This document shows positions 22,903 to 33,925 of a DNA stretch of 64,000 bases, piece after piece. The position numbers and the translations under genes are program-made. The notes beneath the pieces were generated by a model, which saw only the letters and a program-made list of their open reading frames with translations, was not told where the DNA came from and searched no databases. Every line of letters starts with the position of its first letter. Position 1 is the stretch's first letter. Origin of the DNA: Meghimatium bilineatum (lineage: Eukaryota; Mollusca; Gastropoda; Stylommatophora; Philomycidae). The DNA lies in the NCBI GenBank assembly GCA_034231615.1, contig CM067316.1, positions 32,614,009-32,678,008 of the forward strand, given 5' to 3'.

Positions 22903-23275
22903 ATGAATAAACCCATAAACCTTCAGGGTCGTAGGGGTACCACATTGGATGCTTCAGCACGCAGAGTCCTCCAGCGAATTCTATCCTCAGCGATGCGGAT
23001 GAGTGTGGAAATATCTAGCCCTGTCCATTCCTTGATGTTGCTGTCCATGTCTTTATTTGGCCTCCTCTGCTTCTTCCACCCTCGACAGTTCCCTGCAGTA
23101 TTGTTTTTGACAAGGAATACATGTCCGAACAATGCTAGTTTTCGTCGTTTCACCATTGAAAGCAATGGCTCCTGGACACCTGCACACATCTCTACTTTAT
23201 TTCTTACGTACACATTGACATCAAATAATAGGCATTGCACAAATTCGAAAGCTGAGATCTCCTGGGTATGATAGA
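22903..23275 (-). pseudogene. LINE C-terminal fragment (family with VKRRKLxxFGHV)
   Basis: The minus strand reads LLSMVKRRKLALFGHVF, then NCRGWKKQRRPNKD, NIKEWTGLDISTLIRIAEDR and IRWRTLRAEASNVVP. This matches the well-known LINE C-terminus VKRRKLSWFGHV...GRRRRGRPRKSW...NIKEWTGxxxxxLLRIAxDR...AExSxxVP. The 3' end (about 22920) continues as GGTACCCCTACGACC, also seen at about 45750 and 59400. Same family as 44985-45800, 47525-48118 and 59390-59860. RT is missing. Confidence 0.8.
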
Positions 23276-23544
23276 AAGCTCAGAGAAACCACCCCACTTC
23301 ACATAGGAAGTAAGAGCAAGTTTCTCGCAATTCTTGGGGACAACAAACAAAGAAAAAAAGTCAAATAGATAATGACATTCGTACAATTTGCTCATGGAAT
23401 AGCTGAAAAGTTGTTGTATAATTCAAATTAGATTTTATCTAGTAAGTCGTAAAACCATCATCTTGTTACTCCGGACATGTCCGTAAGTGCTCCGATCTCA
23501 TCTTCAGTATCTCCTTGAGCATGTGGTAACTAACTGTTCCGGTT

Positions 23545-23850
23545 CTCAGTTGGTTGATCGCCCGTGTGTTGCCGGGGACCGACAGAGGAGCAAATAATAG
23601 CAACACTGTTTACCTTCCACGCATTGTCGTAAAAGGCGACTAAGGAGGTTATGGGATGGAGTTGGCTGTCCCATCCCATATAGGGTCAGTGACCTAAAGC
23701 CATGCTTAAGTCTGATGTGTCAGACCGAAAGGCGCAGATATCGCAGCAATGATGTTAACCATGATACAACGCATTCCGTTCTCCGGACTACATCCTGATA
23801 ATCTGCAGGAGTTTGAGAATGAACGCAGAAGAAGAAAAAGTTGGTTGATA
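23545..23850 (+). mobile_element. SINE family A, best copy
   Basis: GAGCAAATAATAGCAACACT, CATTGTCGTAAAAGGCGACT and GGTTATGGGATGGAGTTGGC are followed by CGCATTCCGTTCTCCGGACT, CAGGAGTTTGAGAATGAACG and an AGAAGAAGAAAAA tail. The same order appears at 39090-39380 and, in part, at 22680-22850 and 57485-57669. No ORF. The tail matches the LINE end at 39710-39890. Confidence 0.75.
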
Positions 23851-24059
23851 ATTCGTATATTGATTAGTATATGTTTCTGGTTTATTGCAATACCACGTGT
23901 CACTCTCGGGTCGATCCCGCATTCCAAATATGAACACAGAATAGGAAGTATATCTTACAACTTACAATTGTCCAAATTCTTGATTTCACGCCATCACAGT
24001 CAATTAACCTACAACTAGTCACAGCAACATCACAGATGAAAACTCTATGTCAAGGAGCA

Positions 24060-24508
24060 AACAGTAAAACAAATTTATAACTACAAAGAAGCTACATCTT
24101 TCCGCTGGCAACATACGGTTGTGAGACGTGAGCAATGATATCGATAATGGAAAAGAAATTATCTGGATTCGAAATTAAATGCTATGGGAAGGTCTTAAGA
24201 ATATCATGGACAGAAACAAAAAGAACTAAAGCAGATGTCGGCAAAGATCTGAACATAGAAGAAGACTGGCTCCTAAAAACTATCAAAAACGCAAACCTAC
24301 ATATTTCGGACATTAAATGACACAATTATTTGGAAACATAATCATGCAGAGGAAAGCATCAGAAAAGAGAACAAGATGCAGACCAAAACTACAATGAACA
24401 CATGATATCGACGACCTTCTCAACACGACAACGGAAGAAGCTGGGCAGCTCGCACAGAACCGTGAGCTTACAGAATGACAGTGAGGACAACGACTGCAAA
24501 GGACACGT

Positions 24509-24510
<2 letters not shown>
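24060..24510 (+). pseudogene. LINE C-terminal fragment (family with RISWTE)
   Basis: Plus-strand pieces: TYGCET, AMISIMEKKLSGFEIKCYGK, VLRISWTETKRTKADV and LNIEEDWLLKTIKN, then an interrupted tail with RTRCRP and MTVRTTTAK. This follows the LINE order YGCExWxx...FEMKCYRKxLRISWTxKxTN...xLLxxI. Frameshifted and 5'-truncated. Confidence 0.8.

Positions 24511-24542
<32 letters not shown>
24511..24542. repeat. (GA)n microsatellite
   Basis: About 16 GA units at the tail of the LINE fragment. Confidence 0.97.
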
Positions 24543-24546
<4 letters not shown>

Positions 24547-24559
24547 CAGTGTCACAACA

Positions 24560-25190
24560 AGCCATTCAACTACAACTAGTCACAATACGGTCCTTTCGCA
24601 TACAACAAGCTACTGTACGCACTATTCAACTATAACTATCCATATCACACACCATTCCACTATACCTAGTCACAGAACACTTCATTCAACTATATCTAGT
24701 CACAGAACACTTCATTCAACTATATCTAGTCACAGAACACTTCATTCAACTATACCTAGTCACAGAACACTTCATTCAACTATATCTAGTCACAGAACAC
24801 TTCATTCAACTATATCTAGTCACAGAACACTTCATTCAACTAATTAGCCCAGACCATAGGGTCACACTTAGATAAAAGGCATCTTGGCCAAAAATAAATA
24901 TCAACTCCACCTAGCAATATAGATAATTTACAGCAATAGCACGCACGGCTTTTCAAACACCCAGACCATTAGGTCACATTTAGATAAAAGCAAATACGGC
25001 CTGATAGAACCAAAATAGACTTCTGTCTTAGATTGAAAGAATCGTGCCTCAGCTAAGAGGCTTTAACCCCCATTTAACAAACAAACTATTCATTCAACTA
25101 TACCTAGTCACAGAACATTTCATTCAACTATACATATCCACATTACACTCTATACAACTACAACTACGCATATCACACTTCGTTAAAATA
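24560..25190. repeat. 30-bp satellite, left subfamily, interrupted
   Basis: Units TTCATTCAACTATATCTAGT plus CACAGAACAC repeat exactly at 30 bp from about 24670 to 24845 and resume at about 25086. The insert at 24846-25085 separates the two parts. Confidence 0.93.
24846..25085 (+). mobile_element. Unclassified SINE-like insertion in the 30-bp satellite
   Basis: About 240 bp with two internal copies of CCAGACCATxxGGTCACA..TTAGATAAAAG (about 24848 and 24960). It ends with CATTTAACAAACAAAC, an A-rich tail. Satellite units resume on both sides. Confidence 0.5.
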
Positions 25191-25194
25191 GTAT

Positions 25195-25350
25195 TCACGG
25201 CATATTGAATTCACAGCATATTGAATTCATAGTATATTGAATTCACAGCATATTGAATTCATAGTATATTGAATTCACAGCATATTGAATTCATAGTATA
25301 TTGAATTCACAACATATTGAATTCATAGTATATTGAATTCACAACATATT
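25195..25350. repeat. 16-bp tandem repeat
   Basis: TATTGAATTC starts at 25203, 25219, 25235 and 25251. Units alternate ACAGCA and ATAGTA endings, giving a 32-bp dimer, each with an EcoRI-type GAATTC. Confidence 0.95.
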
Positions 25351-25379
25351 CCACACAATCCATTGAATTACAACTATTC

Positions 25380-25570
25380 ACAGGACGGTTCATTTAACTG
25401 CAGCTAGTCACACCCGTATCTATTCAACTGCAGCTAGTCACACCCGTATCTATTCAACTGCACCTAGTCACACCCGTATCTATTCAACTGCACCTAGTCA
25501 CATCCGTATCTATTCAACTGCAACTAGTCACATCCGTATCTATTCAACTGCAGGTAGTAACATCACGCAC
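25380..25570. repeat. 30-bp satellite, GCAGCTAGTCACACCCGTATC subfamily
   Basis: About six near-identical 30-bp units sharing ATTCAACTGCA and CTAGTCAC with the main array. Confidence 0.93.
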
Positions 25571-28500
25571 AATTTAATTATAACTAATCATAGCAAATTT
25601 CACGTAACTAAAATTAGTCACAGAAAGGTCTATTCAAGGATAACTAATCATAACAAAAGCAGCTCACTACACTCAACTAAAAGTAGCAACAGCATATTCC
25701 ATACACACATAACTGGTCACATCACTATCCATACAATTATATCTTGTCACAGCACAATTCATTCAACTACAACTAGTAAAAGCCCACTACATTCGCTACA
25801 ACTAATAAATGTACGTTCCATTCAACTAGAACTAGTGACAGTATACTCCATTCAACTATTGCTAGTCACAACACACTCAAACCAATTATAGTTATTCACA
25901 ACACACTCCATCCAACTATAGCTAGTCACAACACCCTCCATCCAAATATAACTAGTCACAACACACTCCATTCAACTATAGCTTGTCACAACACAGTCCA
26001 TACAACTATAACTATTCACAATACACTTCATCCAACTATAGCTAGTCACAACACACTTCATCCCACTATAGCTAGTCACAACACAGTTCTTTCAATTATA
26101 GCTAGTCACAAAACACTTCATCCAACTATATCTAGTCACATCATAGTCCTTTCAGCTATAGCTAGTCACAACACAGTCCATTCAACTATAGCTAGTCAGA
26201 AATCACTTCATCTAACTATAGCTAGTAACAACACACTTCATCCCACTATAACTAGTCACAACACACTTCATCCAACTATAGCTAGTCGCAATACACTTCA
26301 CCCAACTATAGCTAGTCACAACACACTTCATTCAACTATAGCTAGTCAAAACGCACTCCATCCAACTATTGCTAGTCACAACACACTTCAGCCAACTATA
26401 GCTAGTCACAACACACTCCATCCAACTATAGCTAGTCACAACACACTCCATCCAACTATAGCTAGTCACAACACACTCCAATCAACTATAGCTAGTCACA
26501 ACACACTCCATCCAACTATAGCTAGTCACAACACACTCCATCCAACTATAGCTAGTCACAACACAGTCCATTTAACTATAACTATTCACAACACACTCCA
26601 TCCAACTGTAGTTAGTCACAACACACTTCATCCAACTATAGCCAGTCACATCATAGTCCTTTCAACTATAGCTAGTCACAGCACAGTCCATTCAACTATA
26701 GCTAGTCACAACACACTTCATCAAACTATAGCTAGTCACAACACACTTTATCCAACGAAAGCTAGTCACATCACACTCCATCCAACTATAGCTAGTCACA
26801 ACACACTCCATCCAACTATAGCTAGTCACAACACACTCCATCCAACTATAGCTAGTCACAACACACTCCATCCAACTATAGCTAGTCACAACACACTTCA
26901 TCCAACTATAGCTAGTCACAACACACTTTATCCAACGAAAGCTAGTCACAACACACTCCATCCAACTATAGCTAGTCACAAAACAGTCCATTTAACTATA
27001 ATTAGTCACAACACAGTCCATTCAACTATAGCTAGTCACAACACACTTCATCCAACTATAGCTAGTCACAAAACAGTCCATTTAACTATAATTAGTCACA
27101 ACACAGTTCTTTCAATTATAGCTAGTCACAAAACACTTCATCCAACTATATCTAGTCACATCATAGTCCTTTCAGCTATAGCTAGTCACAACACAGTCCA
27201 TTCAACTATAGCTAGTCAGAAATCACTTCATCTAACTATAGCTAGTAACAACACACTTCATCCCACTATAACTAGTCACAACACACTTCATCCAACTATA
27301 GCTAGTCGCAATACACTTCACCCAACTATAGCTAGTCACAACACACTTCATTCAACTATAGCTAGTCAAAACGCACTCCATCCAACTATAGCTAGTCACA
27401 ACACACTTCAGCCAACTATAGCTAGTCACAACACACTCCATCCAACTATAGCTAGTCACAACACACTCCATCCAACTATAGCTAGTCACAACACACTCCA
27501 TCCAACTATTGCTAGTCACAACACACTCCATCCAACTATAGCTAGTCACAACACACTTCATCCAACTATAGCTAGTCGCAATACACTTCACCCAACTATA
27601 GCTAGTCACAACACACTTCATTCAACTATAGCTAGTCAAAACGCACTCCATCCAACTATAGCTAGTCACAACACACTTCAGCCAACTATAGCTAGTCACA
27701 ACACACTCCATCCAACTATAGCTAGTCACAACACACTCCATCCAACTATAGCTAGTCACAACACACTCCATCCAACTATTGCTAGTCACAACACACTCCA
27801 TCCAACTATAGCTAGTCACAACACACTTCATCCAACTATAGCTAGTCGCAATACACTTCACCCAACTATAGCTAGTCACAACACACTTCATTCAACTATA
27901 GCTAGTCAAAACGCACTCCATCCAACTATTGCTAGTCACAACACACTTCAGCCAACTATAGCTAGTCACAACACACTCCATCCAACTATAGCTAGTCACA
28001 ACACACTCCATCCAACTATAGCTAGTCACAACACACTCCATCCAACTATTGCTAGTCACAACACACTCCATCCAACTATAGCTAGTCACAACACACTTCA
28101 TCCAACTATAGCTAGTCGCAATACACTTCACCCAACTATAGCTAGTCACAACACACTTCATTCAACTATAGCTAGTCAAAACGCACTCCATCCAACTATT
28201 GCTAGTCACAACACACTTCAGCCAACTATAGCTAGTCACAACACACTCCATCCAACTATAGCTAGTCACAACACACTCCATCCAACTATAGCTAGTCACA
28301 ACACACTCCAATCAACTATAGCTAGTCACAACACACTCCATCCAACTATAGCTAGTCACAACACACTCCATCCAACTATAGCTAGTCACAACACAGTCCA
28401 TTTAACTATAACTATTCACAACACACTCCATCCAACTGTAGTTAGTCACAACACACTTCATCCAACTATAGCCAGTCACATCATAGTCCTTTCAACTATA

Positions 28501-29844
28501 GCTAGTCACAGCAAAGTCCATTCAACTATAGCTAGTCACAACACACTTCATCAAACTATAGCTAGTCACAACACACTCCATCCAACTATAGCTAGTCACA
28601 ACACACTCCATCCAACTATAGCTAGTCACAACACACTCCATCCAACTATAGCTAGTCACAACACACTTCATCCAACTATAGCTAGTCACAACACACTTTA
28701 TCCAACGAAAGCTAGTCACAACACACTCCATCCAACTATAGCTAGTCACAAAACAGTCCATTTAACTATAATTAGTCACAACACAGTCCATTCAACTATA
28801 GCTAGTCACAACACACTTCATCCAACTATAGCTAGTCACAAAACAGTCCATTTAACTATAATTAGTCACAACACACTCCATTCAACTATAGCTAGTCACA
28901 ACACACTTCATCCAACTATAGCTAGTCACAAATCAGTCCATTTAACTATAATTAGTCACAACACAGTCCATTCAACTATAGCTAGTCACAACACACTTCA
29001 TCCAACTATAGCCAGTCACATCATAGTCCTTTCAACTATAGCTAGTCACAGCAAAGTCCATTCAACTATAGCTAGTCACAACACACTCCATCCAACTATA
29101 GCTAGTCACAACACACTCCATCCAACTATAGCTAGTCACAACACACTCCATCCAACTATAGCTAGTCACAACACACTCCATCCAACTATAGCTAGTCACA
29201 ACACACTTCATCCAACTATAGCTAGTCACAACACACTTTATCCAACGAAAGCTAGTCACAACACACTCCATCCAACTATAGCTAGTCACAAAACAGTCCA
29301 TTTAACTATAATTAGTCACAACACAGTCCATTCAACTATAGCTAGTCACAACACACTTCATCCAACTATAGCTAGTCACAAAACAGTCCATTTAACTATA
29401 ATTAGTCACAACACACTCCATTCAACTATAGCTAGTCACAACACACTTCATCCAACTATAGCTAGTCACAAATCAGTCCATTTAACTATAATTAGTCACA
29501 ACACAGTCCATTCAACTATAGCTAGTCACAACACACTTCATCCAACTATAGCTAGTCACAAAACAGTCCATTTAACTATAATTAGTCACAACACAGTCCA
29601 TTCAACTATAGCTAGTCACAACACACTTCATCCAACTATAGCTAGTCACAAAACAGTCCATTTAACTATAATTAGTCACAACACAGTCCATTCAACTATA
29701 GCTAGTCACAAAACACTTCATCCAACTATAGCTAGTCACAACACAGTCCATTTAACTATAAATAATCACAACACACTCCATCAAACTATAGCTAGTCACA
29801 ACACAATCCATCAAACTATAGCTAGTCACAACACAGTCCTTTCT
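25571..29844. repeat. 30-bp satellite main array with higher-order repeats
   Basis: Units GCTAGTCACAACACACTCCA plus TCCAACTATA fill this stretch. From about 25861 to 29821 they keep an exact 30-bp register (over 130 units) with no net indel. Higher-order periods: 270 bp (GTCAAAACGCACTCC at 27367, 27637, 27907 and 28177), 540 bp (CACAGCAAAGTCC near 28506 and 29046), 1020 bp (26101 to 27121) and 1830 bp (26481 to 28311). One minus frame is often open, reading WMECVVTSYS repeats, but TTTAACTATA variants create stops, so it is not a gene. Confidence 0.98.
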
Positions 29845-31594
29845 TGATTCTTGATTGGAAACTGGCGTCACAGCACGCTGAACATTCCCATAAGTGCTCC
29901 ACCCTCCGCTCCAGCAGCCATCCTAGTGTATGTAGACTCATAGTTCCGGTCAGGTGTTGATTTTGTGATCTTTGGGTCTTTCCAAAAAATTTACTTTTCC
30001 TCCCCTCACCTCTGAATACTCCCATTTCTAACATTCTCTGTATGTGTACGTTCTCAACCTCATTGACGTCATCTGCATCTCGAAATGAATTTATTACTGC
30101 CTTTATTAAATCTGCTTTATCTCTTCTCAGTAATGTGCCGTCTATCGCCGCATTGCCTGCCAGTAAGTCGGCTCTCTCGTTTCCTCTGACCCCAGTATGA
30201 CCAGGGCAGAATATCCATGTAATGCTTTGGACAACTGAGTTGTTCAATAAATCCCACCATTCTTTTCTTAGCATTTTCTTTTCTATCTTGCGCAACATGC
30301 TTTGAGAGTCTGTGAGTATTACCGCGTGTGTTGATGTATCAGTTATCAACCAATTAAGAGCTGCTGTAACTCCCTCTATCTCCATACTCATGCTCGATGT
30401 GACAGTAGAATATGCTGAAGATTTCTCAACCAACTTCACGCCATTTCTGTAGGCAACAAAACCCCAACCGCTTTTATTTGTGTTTCTGCTAACAGATCCA
30501 TCTGTGTATATAATTATGTCTTGTGGTTTCGAGTGTAGTTGGGCGAGTTCTTGCACTGTATCCTGAGCCCTGACTGCCGTCAATTTTCGACACGCTTTAT
30601 CTAGTTGTATTATTACTTTAGTCAGTGATTTCTTCTCAGTGTCTACCTCCACCCATTCACTGCCCTTTCCTATTTCTTCCAATTCACATACTATTCGCAG
30701 TGTGTCTTCTGCCTCTGCCATCCATGATCTGCCACGCTTAATACGTTTTCCCTTTGACTCATCTAGACGATGGTGTAATGGGTGGTGGTTGTATTCTGTC
30801 ACTTTAAGGTACGACTTAACTTGTGCTACTTGATGTCGCACTCTAAAGCTGGGGAGATCAAGCAGAAATCTCATAGCAGATATGGGTGTATATCTAGTAC
30901 ACCCCAGTACCGCTCTCATTGCCTCATTTTGAACTTTTTCCAATCTATCGACTTGTGTCTGTGACAAAGTTAGTAAGCCGAGGCCATAATCTATTACAGA
31001 TAGCACGACCACTTGCAGGAGCAGAAAAAGTACGCATTGCTGCATGTCGAAGGTCGCCATAACCTTGATAACACTGATCCCTCTTCTAGCCTTCTGAATC
31101 ATATTTGTGACATGTTTGTTGAATGAGAGACTTCTATCAAAGATTATCCCAAGATATTTAAGGTCCTGTTCTCTTTCAATGAATGAGCCCATGCAACTAA
31201 CAACATTAACCAGATTATTATTTAAGGAGTACCAGACGACCTTTGCTTTCGAGGGATTGATCACAGCGTTGTATGCTCTGCACCATATCGACAATTGATC
31301 TAGTCCATTCTGTACACTGTCAGCGATATCTCTTCTGTTCCTGCCCATGTTGTATAGTAGGATATCGTCAGCATATGTTAGAACTCTACAATTGCTGGGA
31401 GTTTGCAATTGAGCAATTCTCAATGTATACACATTAAACAGTACTGGGGACAGAGGAGATCCTTGTGGCAGACCAGGTGCTATTGTTCTGATCTCAGATG
31501 TCCAGGATCCACACCTCAGAGCGACTTTTCTACAGATTATCACATTTGCTATCCAGCGTATGATCCAGGGGTGGATATCTTGTTCCCTTAGCAT
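29822..31594 (-). CDS. LINE ORF2-type protein: reverse transcriptase plus RNase H (5'-truncated)
   Basis: 590 codons. RT motifs: GLPQGSPLSPVLFNVY at residues 41-56 and LTYADDILLY at 72-81. RNase H from about residue 360: YTDGS (363-367), MEIEG (about 404-408), TDS (428-430) and GHTGVRGNERAD (465-476), so all acidic residues are present. Near the C-terminus is HLWECSACC. The frame has no natural stop: it runs through the tail and ends on a TAG supplied by the satellite. Upstream, one frameshift near 31750 separates it from earlier RT motifs (KILERIVARR; AAIDLEDAYNRVS). It resembles I/R1-group elements with RNase H, named by features only. It is the youngest LINE in the window. Confidence 0.92.
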   Translation of the reverse strand: MLREQDIHPWIIRWIANVIICRKVALRCGSWTSEIRTIAPGLPQGSPLSPVLFNVYTLRIAQLQTPSNCRVLTYADDILLYNMGRNRRDIADSVQNGLDQLSIWCRAYNAVINPSKAKVVWYSLNNNLVNVVSCMGSFIEREQDLKYLGIIFDRSLSFNKHVTNMIQKARRGISVIKVMATFDMQQCVLFLLLQVVVLSVIDYGLGLLTLSQTQVDRLEKVQNEAMRAVLGCTRYTPISAMRFLLDLPSFRVRHQVAQVKSYLKVTEYNHHPLHHRLDESKGKRIKRGRSWMAEAEDTLRIVCELEEIGKGSEWVEVDTEKKSLTKVIIQLDKACRKLTAVRAQDTVQELAQLHSKPQDIIIYTDGSVSRNTNKSGWGFVAYRNGVKLVEKSSAYSTVTSSMSMEIEGVTAALNWLITDTSTHAVILTDSQSMLRKIEKKMLRKEWWDLLNNSVVQSITWIFCPGHTGVRGNERADLLAGNAAIDGTLLRRDKADLIKAVINSFRDADDVNEVENVHIQRMLEMGVFRGEGRKSKFFGKTQRSQNQHLTGTMSLHTLGWLLERRVEHLWECSACCDASFQSRIKKGLCCD

Positions 31595-31858
31595 ATCGAT
31601 GAGATGGGTGTAGCTAACTCTATTGTATGCATCTTCCAGGTCTATCGCTGCAACTGCAGATTCTTCTTTGTTCTGAAAACCTTCATAAACTTCATATGCA
31701 AGAACTGCTGCATTTGTGACTGTGTCTCGTCTAGGTCTGTATGCCCTCTAGGTTATTTGGGAGAACGCCTTTTATCTCTAGATCCCTGGTTATGCGTCTA
31801 GCCACAATTCGTTCCAGAATCTTACCATATAAATTCTGCAGTATGGCTACTACAGTTC
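29841..31858 (-). mobile_element. 5'-truncated LINE inserted in the 30-bp satellite
   Basis: Satellite units abut both ends. CAGTCCTTTC on the left (about 29835) and CAGTTCTTTC on the right (about 31852) may be a 10-bp target duplication with one mismatch. The minus-strand 3' end is AATCAAGAATCAAGAA, a short tandem tail instead of poly(A). The 5' end lies within the RT domain. Confidence 0.85.
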
Positions 31859-32175
31859 TTTCAACTATATTTAGTCACAACACACTTCATCCAACTATAG
31901 CAAGTCACAACACACTCCATCCAACTATAGCTGGTCACAACACAGTCCATTTAACTATAACTAGTCACAACACACTCCATCCAACTATAGCTAGTCACAA
32001 CATAGTCCTTTCAACTATAGATAGTCACAGCACATTCCATTCAACTATAACTAGTCACAGAACAGCCCATTCAACAAATTCAACAGCCACTACTCACAGC
32101 ACTTGTCCATTCAACAAATTCAACAGCCACTACTCACAGCACTTGTTCCTTCAATTACAACTATTCACTATCTAT
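31859..32175. repeat. 30-bp satellite, segment right of the LINE
   Basis: About seven standard units, then a diverged 48-bp duplication (CCATTCAACAAATTCAACAG at about 32068 and 32107). Confidence 0.93.
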
Positions 32176-32179
32176 TCGC

Positions 32180-33200
32180 TAAACCCTGTATTGCCTTTCA
32201 TCGTAAGGGGTAGAAGAGATGGTGATGACCCTCGTGTATGCTGAGTATATTTTGGCATTTGTCGACTCTTTTATTTCGGCGGTCCATCGGTGGATTGCTT
32301 CTAGGTCTGCCTTCACTGTATTTGTGTAGCATAGCTTACTGTGGTATGCTGTCTGATGGTTGTCTGTTGATGTGTGCAAACCATGTGATCTGCTGGTTTT
32401 TAATAAATTCCAAGATTGGGGCTGTGCCGGTAATTTGTTTAATGTCTTCATTTCTCACTCTGTCTCTTAGCGATATTCCTAGAATTCTGTGTAAGCATGC
32501 CATTTCAGCTGTCACAAGTTTACGTTTGTCTTGTGCTGTCGTTGTCCATGTTTTGCTTTGGTAGCACAGAGTTGGCATAATAATAGTTTTGAATAGTGTT
32601 ATTTTGGTGTTTAAATCTACATTGTTGTTTCTGAAGGTTGGTGTAATTTGCCCTAGGGCTTGGTATGCTTTACTACCTCTATTGTATATTTCTTTACTGC
32701 TCTTGCCGTCTGTTGTTATATTTCTTCCTAGGTATGTGAATTGTGTCACTTAAGTCTGTTGTTTCCAATATATATATATATATATATTTGTTTCTTTCTG
32801 TTCTTCCTATAGTCATTACTTTGGTCTTTTCTATCTTTATCCTCATGTTAAAGGTTTGGCATGAATGATGTAATATGTATATTTGTCTGTGTAGTTGCTC
32901 TACTGATGATGCTACTAGTGCTTGGTCGTCTGCATATAGCAATTCGTTTAAGTTACCCTTCGGATTGTTTTCTTACGTTCTCTTTGCTACTTTGCAGATG
33001 TGATCTATGTATGTTCTAAACAATAGGGGGGGGGGGATATTACACATCCCTTCTCACTCCCGAGTGTATTTAAAATTATCGTGTGTGCCTGTGCTCGTTC
33101 TTACTGCGCATTTACTATTGATGTATATGCTGGGACATAAGTTTATCAGATGTTGTGGAACTCCATATGTCTGTAATGTCATCCATAACTGTTCACAACA
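32180..33200 (-). pseudogene. Degraded RTE-like LINE, RT to C-terminus
   Basis: Minus-strand order: LQTYGVPQHLINLC and CVISPP (RT motif with GC/ISP), MLYADDQALVASS (YADD box), FNMRIKIEKTKVM and MTQFTYLGRNITTDGKSS. Then LFKTIIMPTLCYQSKTWTTT, LVTAEMACLHRILGISLRDR and FIKNQQITWFAHI. A G-run at 33028-33037 disrupts the RT frame, and more stops lie between the open pieces. It has the same architecture as 10520-11640 and 49820-50320. It lies between blocks of the 30-bp satellite, a second LINE in the same array. Confidence 0.85.
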
Positions 33201-33357
33201 TTGTCGATTAAACTACACAGCTACCACTAGTCACGCCACTGTCCAGTCAACTGCAACTAGTCACGCCACGGTCCAGTCAACTGCAACTAGTCACGCCAAG
33301 GTCCAGTCAACTATAACTAATCACGCCACGGTCCAGTCAACTGCAACTAGTCACTGA
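33201..33357. repeat. 30-bp satellite, CACGCCACGGTCCAGTCAAC subfamily
   Basis: About five units with AACTGCAACTAGTCACGCC. Confidence 0.93.
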
Positions 33358-33544
33358 GACTAAGCTTCACGTCTGCTGTTATTTCCCCATAACACGCGCA
33401 TGTTCAAGTTCAAAGTTGAAGGTAACTCTCTGAAGCATATATGTCATCAATGATTCTAACCACAGACGGCAGAGATCCCTTTACTGAACTGAAATATACT
33501 CATATATGACAGTCAGAAAGTAGACACCCCATATTCCTCTTAGC

Positions 33545-33790
33545 CTCCAGTCATATTATTTCCATGGACACCGCCATCGTCATACTATTATTGTGTGTAT
33601 AAAAGACACCATTTTCTACTCGAATGCACTTTCCCTTGCACCGAGCTGTGAATTCCCAAGCACTGGGCAAATCCCGAAGCACGGATCCATCAGTGTAAAC
33701 AATAATATCTCCGTCTGAGAGATTCTCACTGATCAGAGCCTGGACATCTCGGTCTAAATGCACGGGAATATCATTGAATGAATAGGAAAT
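33545..33790 (-). pseudogene. LINE RNase H domain fragment
   Basis: The minus strand reads LSDGDIIVYTDGSVLRDLPS, then WEFTARCKGK, FYTHNNSMTMAVSMEII. YTDGS gives the first catalytic Asp and MEI the Glu, as in the RNase H of 29822-31594, but the sequence is clearly different. The domain stops before the DS and HxGxxGN motifs. Confidence 0.75.
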
Positions 33791-33884
33791 ACCACAGTAA
33801 AACCGTATACCATTTAAGTAGATAATTATATAATAAATATATAAGAAAATGAATAGGTATTACAGAACCTACAGCTGAATAAAT

Positions 33885-33925
33885 CAATGTTTCGACCAAA
33901 AAATCTTTATCATGATAAGGATAAA
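33885..33925 (-). ncRNA. Hammerhead-like core
   Basis: Minus strand: ATGATAAAGATTTTTTGGTC then GAAACATTGATTT. GAAAC is intact and a weak GAT...GGTC stem is possible. No PLE coding sequence found nearby. Confidence 0.35.

Noticed and set aside
22903-23271. Plus-strand 122-codon frame
   Set aside because: Antisense of a LINE C-terminus encoded on the minus strand.
26692-29301. Minus-strand frames of 79-99 codons with WMECVVTSYS repeats
   Set aside because: In-frame translation of the 30-bp satellite; TTTAACTATA unit variants supply stops throughout.
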